DNA of 64,000 nucleotides from Burkholderia sp. S171. Lineage in GTDB: Bacteria; Pseudomonadota; Gammaproteobacteria; Burkholderiales; Burkholderiaceae. The first letter of the stretch is position 1, and each line of letters starts with the position of its first letter. Shown one piece after another: positions 35,603 to 45,404 of this stretch. Where the stretch lies: the NCBI RefSeq assembly GCF_009766085.1, contig NZ_LMUF01000075.1, positions 62,001 through 126,000 on the forward strand, written 5' to 3'. Both the position numbers and the translations under genes were made by a program. Under the pieces are notes generated by a model, which was given only the letters and a program-made list of their open reading frames with translations, made no database searches and was not told the origin of the DNA.

Positions 35603-36712
35603 TTGAAGACCGCTCAGCAGCATATGGAATTCACCGCACCGCGCGAGGACAACGCGCGGCTCGCCAACCTCTGTGGCCCGCTCGACGAAAACTTGCGGCA
35701 GATCGAGCAGGCGCTCGACGTGACGCTGACGCGTCGCGGACACAAGATCACCATCCGCGGGCGCGGCGCGAAGGTTGCGCTAGCGGCGCTCGAGAATTTC
35801 TACAATCGCGCGAAGGACACGTTGTCGGTGGACGATATCCAGCTTGCGCTGGTCGAAGCGCGCAACGCGGCGCGGCGCGGGTTGAATGCCAACAAGCCGT
35901 CGAATAATCTGAATTCCGATCCCGTCGATCCACGTTTCCGTGGCGACCCCGATCATCCGTTCGATGAACCCAGCGCGACCATCGATCTGGGCGACGAGGA
36001 AGATCCAGGTCCTAAGCTGTACACGCGACGCGCCGATCTGCGCGGCCGCACGCCCATGCAGCGTGAATACCTGAAGCAGATCATTGCGCACGATGTGACG
36101 TTTGGCATCGGCCCGGCGGGTACGGGCAAGACGTATCTGGCAGTGGCGTGCGCGGTAGATTCGCTCGAACGCGATCAGGTGAAGCGCATTGTGCTGACGC
36201 GTCCTGCGGTGGAAGCCGGCGAGCGTCTGGGTTTCCTGCCGGGCGATCTCGCACAGAAAGTGGATCCGTATTTGCGGCCGCTTTACGACGCGCTCTACGA
36301 CCTCCTCGGCTTCGATAAAACCGCGAAAATGTTCGAACGCCAGATGATCGAAATCGCGCCGCTCGCGTACATGCGCGGCCGGACGCTGAATCACGCGTTC
36401 ATCATTTTGGACGAAGCGCAAAACACCACGCCCGAACAGATGAAGATGTTCCTGACGCGGATTGGTTTCGGGTCGAAGGCTGTTGTCACTGGCGACACCA
36501 CGCAGGTCGATTTGCCGCGCGGGCACAGAAGCGGGCTGATTGAAGCGCAACACATACTGGCGGATGTCCGCGGTATCGCGATGACGAAGTTCACGAGCGT
36601 GGACGTGGTGCGGCATCCGCTGGTGGCGCGCATTGTGGAAGCGTATGACGCGCAATCGGAGCGCGACGCCGCGGCGGCCGCGGCGGCCACCGCAAAATAT
36701 CGCTCTGAATAA
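35603..36712 (+). CDS. ybeZ: PhoH-like ATPase (YbeZ)
   Basis: This is a 369-residue PhoH-family P-loop ATPase. Walker A GPAGTGKT lies at residues 170-177, Walker B FIILDEAQN further on, and VVTGDTTQVDLP is the sensor region. The start is probably the TTG at 35603; an ATG at 35624 is an alternative. A variable Asn/Asp/Pro-rich linker sits near 97-135. YbeZ works with the neighbouring YbeY in rRNA maturation and RNA quality control. The ybeY start is 2 bases after its stop, a coupled arrangement. Confidence 0.93.
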   Translation: MKTAQQHMEFTAPREDNARLANLCGPLDENLRQIEQALDVTLTRRGHKITIRGRGAKVALAALENFYNRAKDTLSVDDIQLALVEARNAARRGLNANKPSNNLNSDPVDPRFRGDPDHPFDEPSATIDLGDEEDPGPKLYTRRADLRGRTPMQREYLKQIIAHDVTFGIGPAGTGKTYLAVACAVDSLERDQVKRIVLTRPAVEAGERLGFLPGDLAQKVDPYLRPLYDALYDLLGFDKTAKMFERQMIEIAPLAYMRGRTLNHAFIILDEAQNTTPEQMKMFLTRIGFGSKAVVTGDTTQVDLPRGHRSGLIEAQHILADVRGIAMTKFTSVDVVRHPLVARIVEAYDAQSERDAAAAAAATAKYRSE

Positions 36713-36714
36713 GC

Positions 36715-37182
36715 ATGCCCAAGCTTGCGCTGACACTGCAGTTTCCCGCCGCCAAAACGTTCCCTGAACACAAGGCGCTGTTGCCGCGCGCAACCGTCGC
36801 TAGCTGGATCAAGGCGTCGCTGTTCGCGGACGCGGAACTGACCGTGCGTTTCGTCGATACCGAGGAAGGCCGGACGCTGAACCGGTCGTATCGGCAGAAG
36901 GATTACGCCACTAACGTGCTGACGTTCGCCTACGCCGAGTCGGAAGACGATCCGGTCACGGGCGACCTGGTGCTGTGCTGTCCGGTAGTGGAACGCGAGG
37001 CGCGCGAGCAGAACAAGCCGCTCGCCGCGCATTACGCGCATCTGATCGTGCACGGTACGCTGCACGCTCAGGGCTACGACCATGAAGATTCGGCGGAAGC
37101 GGAAGAAATGGAATCGATCGAAACGGGCATCATGCAACAGCTCGGTTTCACCGATCCTTACCTGCCGTTGCCGCCCAACTAA
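36715..37182 (+). CDS. ybeY: Endoribonuclease YbeY
   Basis: This is a 155-residue zinc-dependent RNase for 16S rRNA 3'-end maturation and 70S quality control. The signature HGTLHAQGYDH supplies the three zinc-binding His. The substrate region RSYRQKDYATNVLTFAY is conserved. Its ATG lies 2 bases after the phoH-like stop. The next gene begins at a GTG 3 bases after its own stop, so the operon continues. Confidence 0.96.
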   Translation: MPKLALTLQFPAAKTFPEHKALLPRATVASWIKASLFADAELTVRFVDTEEGRTLNRSYRQKDYATNVLTFAYAESEDDPVTGDLVLCCPVVEREAREQNKPLAAHYAHLIVHGTLHAQGYDHEDSAEAEEMESIETGIMQQLGFTDPYLPLPPN

Positions 37183-37185
37183 GCC

Positions 37186-37881
37186 GTGACTGACGACCCT
37201 TCCCCTCTCCCCGACCTGTCTGCAGCGATTCCCGTCGACTATCCGCCGGTGTTCGAGGAGTCGCGTCTTCTCACCGACGAAGAACTCGTGGCATCGCGTG
37301 AAAAAGCCCTGGCGCACTGGGATCGCAAGACCGATCTCTGGCTGTTCGGCTATGGCTCGCTGATCTGGAACCCGGGCTTGCCTGCCGTGGAAACGGTGCG
37401 CAGCAAGGTGCACGGTTATCATCGCGGGCTGTATTTGTGGTCGCGCGTGAATCGCGGCACACCCGAGCAGCCTGGGCTCGTACTGGCGCTGGATCGCGGC
37501 GGTTCGTGCTCCGGCATGGCGTTCAGGCTTGCCGCTGAGGGCGCGGACCCGCACCTTGACGTGCTGTGGCGACGCGAAATGGCGATGAATTCGTACCGCG
37601 TGGCCTGGTTGCCCTGCACGCTGGTCGACGGCCGCCGTGTGGAGGCGCTGGCGTTCGTGATGCGACGCGAGGCCTCCACCTACACCGGCAAGCTCGCCGA
37701 CCCAATGGTCCGCCACGTGCTCGGCTGCGCCACCGGCCGATACGGCACCACGCTCGACTACGTTAGCCGAACGGTCGAGGCGCTACGCGAATGCGGCATG
37801 CCCGACCGGCAACTCGAAGCGCTGTTGCAGCGCTGCCGGAGTGTGAATTCCGCGAATTCCACGAATTCGTCGCAAGAATGA
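37186..37881 (+). CDS. ChaC-like gamma-glutamylcyclotransferase
   Basis: This 231-residue protein has the family signature WLFGYGSLIWNPGLP (GYGSL loop), YHRGLYLWSRVNRGTPEQPGLVLALDRGGSCSGMAFRL and a candidate catalytic Glu in LDVLWRREM. ChaC enzymes split glutathione into 5-oxoproline and Cys-Gly. It starts at a GTG 3 bases after ybeY. Its C-terminal Asn/Ser-rich tail is short and probably disordered. A gene of this kind within the ybe operon is not part of the E. coli arrangement. Confidence 0.88.
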   Translation: MTDDPSPLPDLSAAIPVDYPPVFEESRLLTDEELVASREKALAHWDRKTDLWLFGYGSLIWNPGLPAVETVRSKVHGYHRGLYLWSRVNRGTPEQPGLVLALDRGGSCSGMAFRLAAEGADPHLDVLWRREMAMNSYRVAWLPCTLVDGRRVEALAFVMRREASTYTGKLADPMVRHVLGCATGRYGTTLDYVSRTVEALRECGMPDRQLEALLQRCRSVNSANSTNSSQE

Positions 37882-38116
37882 ATGCGACGGAACGCGTTAA
37901 AAGCACGCATAAAACTGCATCGAATGCTTGGTAATGTATTCAACTGTGACCGATCGGCTAACGTCACCGGCTCGACATACTCGGCCAATATTTATCAGTT
38001 ACGATGTTTCTACAAAATCTGAACGTCTTCGCGCCGGCTCGAATGGGCGCGAATTTTCCTTGGTGTATTCTTAACTTTCCGAAATTTCGCGTCCGGAACA
38101 ATCCGGGCGCCCCACT

Positions 38117-39043
38117 ATGAACGACGCCTATCCCAGTCGACGACACACCGACAAACCGCCGGAAAAGCGCACGCTGCTTGAGCGCCTGACCGATTTCATC
38201 TCGCACGAACCTGAATCGCGCGACGAATTGCTGGAAGTCCTTCAGGACGCCCACGAACGCAATCTGCTCGACGCAGATTCGCTCTCCATGATCGAAGGCG
38301 TGTTCCAGGTTTCGGAACTCTGCGCGCGCGACATCATGATTCCGCGTGCCCAGATGGACGCCATCAATATTGCCGAAACGCCCGAGCAGTTCATTCCGTT
38401 CATGCTCGAAAAAGCGCACTCGCGCTACCCGGTATTCGAAAGCAACCGTGACAACGTGATCGGCGTGCTGCTTGCAAAAGACTTGCTGCGCTATTACCAC
38501 GAAGAAGAATTCGATGTCCGCGGCATGCTTCGCCCCGCCGTGTTCATTCCGGAATCGAAACGCCTGAACGTATTGCTGCACGATTTCCGCGTGAACCGGA
38601 ATCACATTGCCATCGTCGTCGATGAATACGGTGGCGTGGCCGGACTGATCACGATTGAAGACGTGCTGGAACAGATTGTTGGCGACATTGAAGACGAATA
38701 CGACTTCGACGAAGAAGCCGGCAACATCATTGCGACGCCGGATGGAGCGCATCGTGTGCGTGCACTGACGGGTATCGAGCAGTTCAACGAACAGTTCGGC
38801 ACGCACTATTCCGACGGCGAAGTCGACACCATCGGCGGGCTGGTTACGCATCGGTTCGGGCGCGTGCCGCATCGTGGAGAGAAGGTGAAGATCGACGAGT
38901 TCGTGTTCGAGATTCTCCGCGGCGACGCCCGCCAGATCCACGTGCTGCGTGTACGACGTGCACCGAATACCAACCTGCTCGACGGGAATTCGCGTAACCA
39001 CCGCGACCATCGCGACCATGACAACGACGACGAACGCGATTGA
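38117..39043 (+). CDS. ybeX: CorC/YbeX-type CBS-domain protein
   Basis: This 308-residue protein has an N-terminal segment with SRDELLEVLQDA, two CBS domains (about 70-190; ARDIMIPRAQMDAI, HSRYPVFES, IAIVVDEYGGVAGLITIEDVLEQIVGDIEDEYD) and a C-terminal CorC_HlyC domain (about 210-290; VDTIGGLVTHRFGRVPHRGE). It lacks the transmembrane DUF21 domain, so it is soluble like E. coli YbeX. It is linked to Mg/Co homeostasis and ribosome metabolism. The tail is a short His/Asp/Arg-rich repeat. A 235-base gap separates it from the chaC-like gene. Confidence 0.93.
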   Translation: MNDAYPSRRHTDKPPEKRTLLERLTDFISHEPESRDELLEVLQDAHERNLLDADSLSMIEGVFQVSELCARDIMIPRAQMDAINIAETPEQFIPFMLEKAHSRYPVFESNRDNVIGVLLAKDLLRYYHEEEFDVRGMLRPAVFIPESKRLNVLLHDFRVNRNHIAIVVDEYGGVAGLITIEDVLEQIVGDIEDEYDFDEEAGNIIATPDGAHRVRALTGIEQFNEQFGTHYSDGEVDTIGGLVTHRFGRVPHRGEKVKIDEFVFEILRGDARQIHVLRVRRAPNTNLLDGNSRNHRDHRDHDNDDERD

Positions 39044-39257
39044 ACGCGTTTGCTTCTTGCTTGATCGACATACGCGTTGGAACGCCGCTGAGCGGCCCCG
39101 GCCTGCTTAAGCCTGTAACACTGCGTGTTCACACTACGCGTCAGTTGCCAGTAGTCAGTGGCGTGCCGGCTACACAGGTGTTTTGCGCCCTTTTTGTGAA
39201 ATGACGAGCGCCGGTCACGCTTCGTCATTCGCTTACTTTCTGCCGACCTCGTAATCC

Positions 39258-40976
39258 ATGGCCGACTCTTCGTCTCCTATCACCTCGCGGCGCGGCTCCC
39301 AGCCGATGCCCGCTGAAAAACGCGCCGGCACGGCTCGGTCCTTGCCGTTCTGGCATTACCTCGTGGCAGCCGTGCTGGGCGCCGCGAATACGCTGTCGTT
39401 CGCGCCTACGCCGCATGGCGGCTGGGTCGAACTCGTGATCTTTACGCTGTTCTTCGCGTGGCTGACGCGCACCGATGGTTGGAAAAGCGCGGCGTTGACG
39501 GGCTGGGCGTTTGGATTCGGCAACTTCGTGACGGGTGTGTGGTGGCTGTATGTCAGCATGCACGACTACGGCGGCATGTCGGCGCCGCTGGCGGCTGCGG
39601 CGGTCGCGTTGTTTTCAATGTATCTCGCGATCTATCCGGCGTTGGCGGGCGTGGTCTGGTCGCTGTGCGCGGGCCGTGCACGGTATGGCGACAACGACTC
39701 CTCAACAACGATGCCGATCGATGAACCGCGCTTCGTGCCGACCTGGCATGGCGCGTTTGCGTTCGCGAGCGCGTGGGCGCTGGGCGAGTGGTTGCGCGGC
39801 CTTGTGTTCACCGGCTTCCCGTGGCTTGCAAGCGGGTATGCGCAAGTCGATGGCCCGTTGGCGGGCTTTGGATCTATTGCAGGCGTATATGGCGTGGGCT
39901 GGGTGCTTGGCCTCGTGGCCGCGTTGCTTGTGCAAGGGTTTTACGGTTTTAAGCCCAACTCGGCGGTGGCCGAAACCTCGAAGGCTGCGCGCCTTGCGCC
40001 GTTCATCGTGGCAATGGTGCTGCTTGCGTCCGGCACGCTGTTGTCGCTGGTCGAATGGACGACCCCGGCGAATGCGCCGCTCACCGTTCGGCTACTGCAA
40101 GGCAACGTAAAGCAGGACATGAAGTTCGAGCAGGCGGGCGTGGATCAATCGTTGTCGCTGTATAAAAAACTGATCACCGAGAAGCCTGCGGATCTCATCG
40201 TCACGCCGGAGACGGCATTGCCCGTTCTGGCTGTCGAGGTGCCCCCGGATCTGGCGCTTGCACTGCGCAATTTCTCCGATACCACCAACTCGTCCATCCT
40301 GTTCGGTGCAATTGGCGTAACCGCTTCGGAAGGCCGCGTAACCGGCTACACGAACAGCCTGTTCGGCATCACGCCGAATCAGCACGACGTGTACCGCTAC
40401 GACAAACATCATCTCGTGCCATTCGGCGAATTCGTGCCAACGGGTTTCCATTGGTTCGTGGCGCTCATGGGCATTCCGCTCGGCGACCTGGGCCGCGGCC
40501 CACTGGTGCAAAAATCGTTCTTCGTACACAACCAGCCGATTGCCGTCGATATCTGCTACGAAGACATTTTCGGTGAAGAGATTGCGCGGACGATTCGCGA
40601 ACAGGAAGCGCCCGCGGGCATCCTGGTGAACTCCACGAATCTTGCGTGGTTCGGTGACACCATTGCGCTGGATCAGCATTTGCAAATGGCCCGCATGCGG
40701 TCGATCGAAACAGGTCGCCCCATGCTGCGCTCGACCAACACGGGCACCACCGCGGTGATCGCGGCGAATGGCGATGTCGTGGCGCGCTTGCCGGTGTACA
40801 CGGTCGGTTCTCTCGATGCCACCGTGCAGGGCACATCCGGCCGTACGCCGTATGTCACGAGCGGCAACATGACGGTGATCTTGGTGTCGCTATTGCTGCT
40901 GGCGTTCGCCTTTGCGTTCGCGCCGGGCAGGAACGGCCGCAACAAACCTGACAACAATGGTCCGCAACAATCCTGA
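39258..40976 (+). CDS. lnt: Apolipoprotein N-acyltransferase
   Basis: This 572-residue inner-membrane enzyme adds the third acyl chain to lipoproteins. An N-terminal multi-helix domain (about residues 30-280) precedes the periplasmic nitrilase-like domain. The triad is visible as Glu in VTPETALPVL, Lys in DKHHLVPFGEFVP and Cys in DICYEDIFGEE. A C-terminal helix (VILVSLLLLAFAFAFA) anchors it. It carries a longer N-terminal leader than E. coli Lnt. It follows ybeX as in many proteobacteria. Confidence 0.95.
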   Translation: MADSSSPITSRRGSQPMPAEKRAGTARSLPFWHYLVAAVLGAANTLSFAPTPHGGWVELVIFTLFFAWLTRTDGWKSAALTGWAFGFGNFVTGVWWLYVSMHDYGGMSAPLAAAAVALFSMYLAIYPALAGVVWSLCAGRARYGDNDSSTTMPIDEPRFVPTWHGAFAFASAWALGEWLRGLVFTGFPWLASGYAQVDGPLAGFGSIAGVYGVGWVLGLVAALLVQGFYGFKPNSAVAETSKAARLAPFIVAMVLLASGTLLSLVEWTTPANAPLTVRLLQGNVKQDMKFEQAGVDQSLSLYKKLITEKPADLIVTPETALPVLAVEVPPDLALALRNFSDTTNSSILFGAIGVTASEGRVTGYTNSLFGITPNQHDVYRYDKHHLVPFGEFVPTGFHWFVALMGIPLGDLGRGPLVQKSFFVHNQPIAVDICYEDIFGEEIARTIREQEAPAGILVNSTNLAWFGDTIALDQHLQMARMRSIETGRPMLRSTNTGTTAVIAANGDVVARLPVYTVGSLDATVQGTSGRTPYVTSGNMTVILVSLLLLAFAFAFAPGRNGRNKPDNNGPQQS

Positions 40977-41454
40977 GCCCGCCCTGCTCGCCATCCGCAA
41001 AGCGGTGCGAGCGGACGCGGACGCCGCGTGGGAGATCCGCCGCGCCGCCGTGATGAGTGAATGCGCGGCCGCGTATCCGTTGGACCAACTGGAGCAATGG
41101 ACCGGCGGCACGGCTTCGAGAGCATTTGCCGATGCCGTCGAGGAGCGTTTCCTGGTGGCAACCATCGGCGACCAAGTGGCCGGCACCGGCATGATCGACC
41201 TCGCGACCGGCAAAATCGATGCGATTTTTGTCCATCCGGCGTATATGAAACGTGGCATCGGGACGGCGATGATGCGCCATCTGGAAACACTCGCCCTTTC
41301 GCACGGACTTCAGGAACTCAAGCTCGACTCCACGCTGAACGCCGCGCCGTTCTATCGCTCACTCGGTTTTGAAGGCGATGAAATCACGCCATACCGCTCG
41401 CCGCGCGGCCTGACCATGGATTGCGTACCCATGACGAAACGGCTCCACGGATAA
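40957..41454 (+). CDS. GNAT-family acetyltransferase
   Basis: This is a 165-residue GNAT domain: LAIRKAVRADADAAWEIRRAAV, IDAIFVHPAYMKRGIGTAMMRHLETLA (acetyl-CoA motif A) and LDSTLNAAPFYRSLGFEGDE. The substrate is unknown. The ATG at 40957 overlaps the lnt end by 20 bases in another frame, suggesting translational coupling; the region upstream of it in this frame has no domain. Small stand-alone GNATs of this type often acetylate amines or antibiotics, but nothing here fixes the target. Confidence 0.85.
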   Translation: MVRNNPEPALLAIRKAVRADADAAWEIRRAAVMSECAAAYPLDQLEQWTGGTASRAFADAVEERFLVATIGDQVAGTGMIDLATGKIDAIFVHPAYMKRGIGTAMMRHLETLALSHGLQELKLDSTLNAAPFYRSLGFEGDEITPYRSPRGLTMDCVPMTKRLHG

Positions 41455-41636
41455 TCCCCGTTTTTACCGGCCGAATGGCCGATGAGTCCGCCGTTCACCC
41501 CCGGAAAGTCGCACAAGCCCCTCATTCCCGCTAAAATTCAACGTTTTAGCCCTCCGGCCGGTGCATTTTTCCGGTCCGCTTCGACTACGCGCCGGCCCAC
41601 CGGCTTAGGCTTCGAAGGCACGCTTCAAAGGCATTC

Positions 41637-42644
41637 ATGCTCACTTTTCAGCAAATCATCCTGACGCTGCAATCCTATTGGGATAACAAGGGTTGCGCGC
41701 TCCTCCAGCCGATCGACATGGAAGTCGGCGCGGGTACCTCGCACGTGCACACATTCCTGCGCGCCATTGGCCCGGAACCGTGGCGCGCAGCGTATGTCCA
41801 GCCGTCACGGCGTCCGAAGGACGGCCGTTACGGCGACAACCCGAACCGCCTGCAGCACTACTACCAGTATCAAGTGGTGCTGAAACCCGCGCCCGAAAAC
41901 ATCCTGGACCTGTACCTCGGCTCGCTTGAGGCGCTCGGCTTCGACCTGAAGCAGAACGACGTGCGTTTCGTGGAAGACGACTGGGAAAATCCGACGCTCG
42001 GCGCGTGGGGCCTTGGTTGGGAAGTCTGGCTGAACGGCATGGAAGTGACCCAGTTCACGTACTTCCAGCAAGTCGGCGGTATCGACTGCAAGCCGGTGCT
42101 GGGTGAGATCACCTACGGTCTCGAACGGCTCGCCATGTATCTGCAGAAAGTGGAGAACGTCTACGACCTCGTGTGGACCGAATGGGAAGAGGACACGCCG
42201 AACGGCCGTGAACTCCGGCGCCTGACGTATGGCGACGTGTATCACCAGAACGAAGTCGAGCAGTCCACCTACAACTTCGAGCACGCGAACGTCGACCTGC
42301 TGTTCACGTTCTTCAAGAGCTACGAAGCCGAAGCACAGAAGATGATTGAAGCGAAGCTCTCGCTGCCCGCGTATGAACTGGTGCTGAAAGCCGGCCATAC
42401 GTTCAACTTGCTGGACGCACGCGGCGCGATTTCTGTGACGGAGCGCGCGGCGTATATCGGCCGGATTCGCGATCTGTCGCGTGCAGTCGCAAAGGGCTAT
42501 TACGAGTCCCGTGAGGCGCTCGGCTTCCCGATGCTGGGCAACCCCGTACACGCCGCGGCCGGACTCACCACGGACGCACAAGACGCCGCCAAGCCCGCGT
42601 GGGCGCCGGCGCTGAAGGTCGAGCGCAATATCGATCAGGCCTGA
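41637..42644 (+). CDS. glyQ: Glycyl-tRNA synthetase alpha subunit
   Basis: The 335-residue catalytic alpha subunit of the tetrameric bacterial GlyRS charges tRNA-Gly. The conserved stretches LTFQQIILTLQSYWDNKGCALLQPIDMEVGAGTSH, SRRPKDGRYGDNPNRLQHYYQYQV and TYGLERLAMYLQ cover the class II motifs. The length is slightly above the usual ~300 because of a C-terminal Ala-rich tail. glyS starts 18 bases after the stop. Confidence 0.97.
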   Translation: MLTFQQIILTLQSYWDNKGCALLQPIDMEVGAGTSHVHTFLRAIGPEPWRAAYVQPSRRPKDGRYGDNPNRLQHYYQYQVVLKPAPENILDLYLGSLEALGFDLKQNDVRFVEDDWENPTLGAWGLGWEVWLNGMEVTQFTYFQQVGGIDCKPVLGEITYGLERLAMYLQKVENVYDLVWTEWEEDTPNGRELRRLTYGDVYHQNEVEQSTYNFEHANVDLLFTFFKSYEAEAQKMIEAKLSLPAYELVLKAGHTFNLLDARGAISVTERAAYIGRIRDLSRAVAKGYYESREALGFPMLGNPVHAAAGLTTDAQDAAKPAWAPALKVERNIDQA

Positions 42645-42662
42645 CCAGAGCACGACATAACA

Positions 42663-44762
42663 ATGACCGAAACCAATCTTGCATCGCTGCTCGTCGAGCT
42701 GCGCACCGAAGAACTTCCGCCGAAGGCGCTCGCGCGCCTGGGCACCTCGTTTGCCGAAGGTATTGTGCAGCGGCTGGCCGCGCGCGACCTGATTGAAGGC
42801 GAAGCGAGTTTCGAAAAATATGCCACGCCGCGACGTCTCGCCGTGCTCATCAAGAATGTGCGCGCAGTCGCGCCGGAACGGCAAGTGCGCGAGAAGGTGC
42901 TGCCAGTTTCCGTCGCACTGGACAAAGACGGCCAGCCCACCGCGCCGCTCGCGAAGAAACTCGCGGCGCTGGGTTTTCCCGACTTCGCCATCGGCGATCT
43001 CGAACGCGCCCAGGACGGCAAGGCCGAAGCGTTTTTCCTGCGCTACGCGGCACCCGGCGCAACCCTTGCCGACGGTCTCCAGACCGCTCTGCAAGAAACG
43101 CTCAGCAAGTTGCCTATTCCCAAGTTGATGACCTATCAACGGCCGGACGGCACCAGCGTGCAGTTCGTGCGGCCGGTGCATGGGCTGGTCGCGTTGCATG
43201 GCCGTCATATCGTGCCGGTGAGCGCGCTCGGCATCGACTCCGGCGACACCACGCTGGGGCATCGCTTCATGTCGGAAGGAATTGTCGCTATCGCGCACGC
43301 CGACGATTACGCCGAAACCTTGCGCTCGAAGGGCAAGGTCGTCGCGAATTTCGATGATCGCCGCGAATCCATCCGCACGCAGCTGCAGGCATTCGCGGGC
43401 GAAGATCGCGTCGTCATGCCTGAGTCGTTGCTGGACGAAGTGAATGCGCTGGTCGAATGGCCGGTCGTGTACCAGTGCCGTTTCGACGAGTCGTTCCTGC
43501 AAGTGCCGCAGGAATGCCTGATCCTCACCATGCAGACGAACCAGAAGTATTTCGCGCTGACTGACGAGCACGGCAAGCTGCGTTCGCGTTTCCTGATTGT
43601 GTCGAACATCGACACGCAAACGCCGGGCGATATTGTGGAAGGCAACGAACGCGTGGTCCGCCCGCGACTGGCCGACGCCAAGTTCTTCTTCGAGCAGGAC
43701 AAGAAGAAACGTCTCGCCGACCGCGTGCCGCTGCTCGCGAACGTGGTGTATCACAACAAGCTCGGTTCGCAGTTGCAGCGCGTGCAGCGGCTTGAAGCGC
43801 TGGCCGGTGAAATCGCGCCCATGATCGGCGTGGATGTGGCCGTCACGAAGCGCGCCGCCCTGCTCGCGAAGGCCGACCTGATCACCGACATGGTCGGCGA
43901 ATTCCCGGAATTGCAAGGGACCATGGGCACGTACTACGCGCGCCATGATGGCGAGCCGGAAGAAGTCGCGCTCGCTTCTTCGGAACATTATCAGCCGCGA
44001 TTTTCCGGCGATGAAACTCCGCCCACCGGCGTGAGCAGCGCCGTCGCTTTGGCCGACAAACTGGAAACGCTCGTTGGCATCTGGGGCATCGGCCTGCAGC
44101 CAACCGGCGAGAAAGATCCGTTCGCGCTGCGCCGTCACGCGCTCGGCGTGTTGCGCATCCTGCTGGAAAAGCGCCTTGCCATCGACCTGTTCGACTTGCT
44201 GCGCACCGCACACAAGCAATTCGCCGGCATGCCGCAAGTCGTCGATTCAACCGACGCCATTTACGCGTTTTTCATGGACCGGCTGCGCGGCGTGCTGCGC
44301 GAGCGCGGTTTCAACGCAATTGAAATTGACGCCGTGCTGAGCCTGAACCCCACGCGCCTCGATGACATCGTCGCGCGTCTGGACGCTGTGCGCGAATTCG
44401 CGTCGTTGCCGGAAGCCGCATCGCTTGCCGCGGCGAACAAACGTATCTCGAATATCCTGAAGAAGTCGGCGGAAGGCGTGCCTTCCAGTGTGCAGCCCGC
44501 CCTGCTTCAAGAAGCGGCCGAAAAAGCGCTGTACGCTCAGCTCGAGCAAGTCGCACCGCGCGTGCAAACGCAACTGGCCGAGCGCAACTACACGGAAGCG
44601 CTCTCCGCGCTGTCCGCGTTGCGCGATGCCGTGGATACTTTCTTCAACGACGTGATGGTGAACGCGGAAGATCCGGCGCTGCGAAGTAACCGCCTGGCTC
44701 TTCTCGGCGCACTGCATCAGCAGATGAATTGCGTCGCGGACATTTCGAAGCTTGCTGCCTGA
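42663..44762 (+). CDS. glyS: Glycyl-tRNA synthetase beta subunit
   Basis: The 699-residue beta subunit provides tRNA recognition. The N-terminal LLVELRTEELPPKAL, central FVRPVHGLVALHG, PQECLILTMQTNQKYFALTD and the HD-like ADLITDMVGEFPELQGTMGTYYA are conserved. The C-terminal anticodon-binding part ends FFNDVMVNAEDPALRSNRLALLG. Its stop overlaps the gmhB start (TGATG), so the genes are translationally coupled. Confidence 0.97.
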   Translation: MTETNLASLLVELRTEELPPKALARLGTSFAEGIVQRLAARDLIEGEASFEKYATPRRLAVLIKNVRAVAPERQVREKVLPVSVALDKDGQPTAPLAKKLAALGFPDFAIGDLERAQDGKAEAFFLRYAAPGATLADGLQTALQETLSKLPIPKLMTYQRPDGTSVQFVRPVHGLVALHGRHIVPVSALGIDSGDTTLGHRFMSEGIVAIAHADDYAETLRSKGKVVANFDDRRESIRTQLQAFAGEDRVVMPESLLDEVNALVEWPVVYQCRFDESFLQVPQECLILTMQTNQKYFALTDEHGKLRSRFLIVSNIDTQTPGDIVEGNERVVRPRLADAKFFFEQDKKKRLADRVPLLANVVYHNKLGSQLQRVQRLEALAGEIAPMIGVDVAVTKRAALLAKADLITDMVGEFPELQGTMGTYYARHDGEPEEVALASSEHYQPRFSGDETPPTGVSSAVALADKLETLVGIWGIGLQPTGEKDPFALRRHALGVLRILLEKRLAIDLFDLLRTAHKQFAGMPQVVDSTDAIYAFFMDRLRGVLRERGFNAIEIDAVLSLNPTRLDDIVARLDAVREFASLPEAASLAAANKRISNILKKSAEGVPSSVQPALLQEAAEKALYAQLEQVAPRVQTQLAERNYTEALSALSALRDAVDTFFNDVMVNAEDPALRSNRLALLGALHQQMNCVADISKLAA

Positions 44763-45337
44763 TGCGCCACACCATGCCGACCAACGCAAATAAAAAACTG
44801 GTGGTTCTCGATCGTGACGGCGTGATCAACGTCGACTCCGACGCGTTCATCAAGTCGCCCGACGAATGGGTTGCCATCCCCGGCAGCCTGGAAGCGATCG
44901 CGCGTTTGAATCAGGCCGGCTACCGTGTGGCAATTGCATCGAATCAATCGGGTATAGGCCGTGGTCTGTTCGACATGGCCGCGCTCAACGCAATGCACGA
45001 AAAGATGAACCGGGCGGCGGCGGCTGTGGGTGGCCGCATAGACGCCGTGTTTTTCTGTCCGCACACGCAAGAAGACGAGTGCGAGTGCAGGAAGCCTAAG
45101 CCCGGCATGTTGCAGCAGATTGTCGAGCGCTTCGAGATCGATCCTGCTGACACGCCCATGGTCGGCGACTCGTTGCGCGATCTGCAAGCGGGCGCGGCGC
45201 TCGGCTTTGCGCTGCATCTGGTGCTGACCGGCAAGGGGCGCAAAACGCTCGCAGCGGGCAATCTGCCGCCGAATACGAAAGTACACGACGACCTGCGCAC
45301 CTTCGCGCTCGACTTCCTCGCCGCACATCACGACTGA
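44762..45337 (+). CDS. gmhB: D-glycero-beta-D-manno-heptose-1,7-bisphosphate 7-phosphatase
   Basis: This 191-residue HAD phosphatase of ADP-heptose (LPS inner core) synthesis has the motif LDRDGVIN with nucleophile D17 and acid D19, ASNQSGIGRG and VGDSLRDLQAG. The zinc-binding loop CPHTQEDECECRKPKPG provides the Cys/His ligands typical of GmhB. The ATG at 44762 overlaps the glyS stop; an in-frame ATG four codons on is possible. plsC follows 67 bases downstream. Confidence 0.92.
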   Translation: MRHTMPTNANKKLVVLDRDGVINVDSDAFIKSPDEWVAIPGSLEAIARLNQAGYRVAIASNQSGIGRGLFDMAALNAMHEKMNRAAAAVGGRIDAVFFCPHTQEDECECRKPKPGMLQQIVERFEIDPADTPMVGDSLRDLQAGAALGFALHLVLTGKGRKTLAAGNLPPNTKVHDDLRTFALDFLAAHHD

Positions 45338-45404
45338 CCTGACTGATCTAGCCGATCTAACGCCAGGGTTTTTTCGTCACATCACATAAGACTTATTCAA
45401 GCCG

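Noticed and set aside
41461..41485. Hairpin CGGCC-GAAT-GGCCG after the GNAT gene as a terminator
   Set aside because: The T-run precedes the stem on the coding strand, so it would only act on the opposite strand, where no gene ends.
41805..44237. An 810-codon open frame on the minus strand opposite glyQ/glyS
   Set aside because: It is the antisense shadow of two certain genes in high-GC DNA. Its protein is His/Arg/Gln/Val-rich without any domain.
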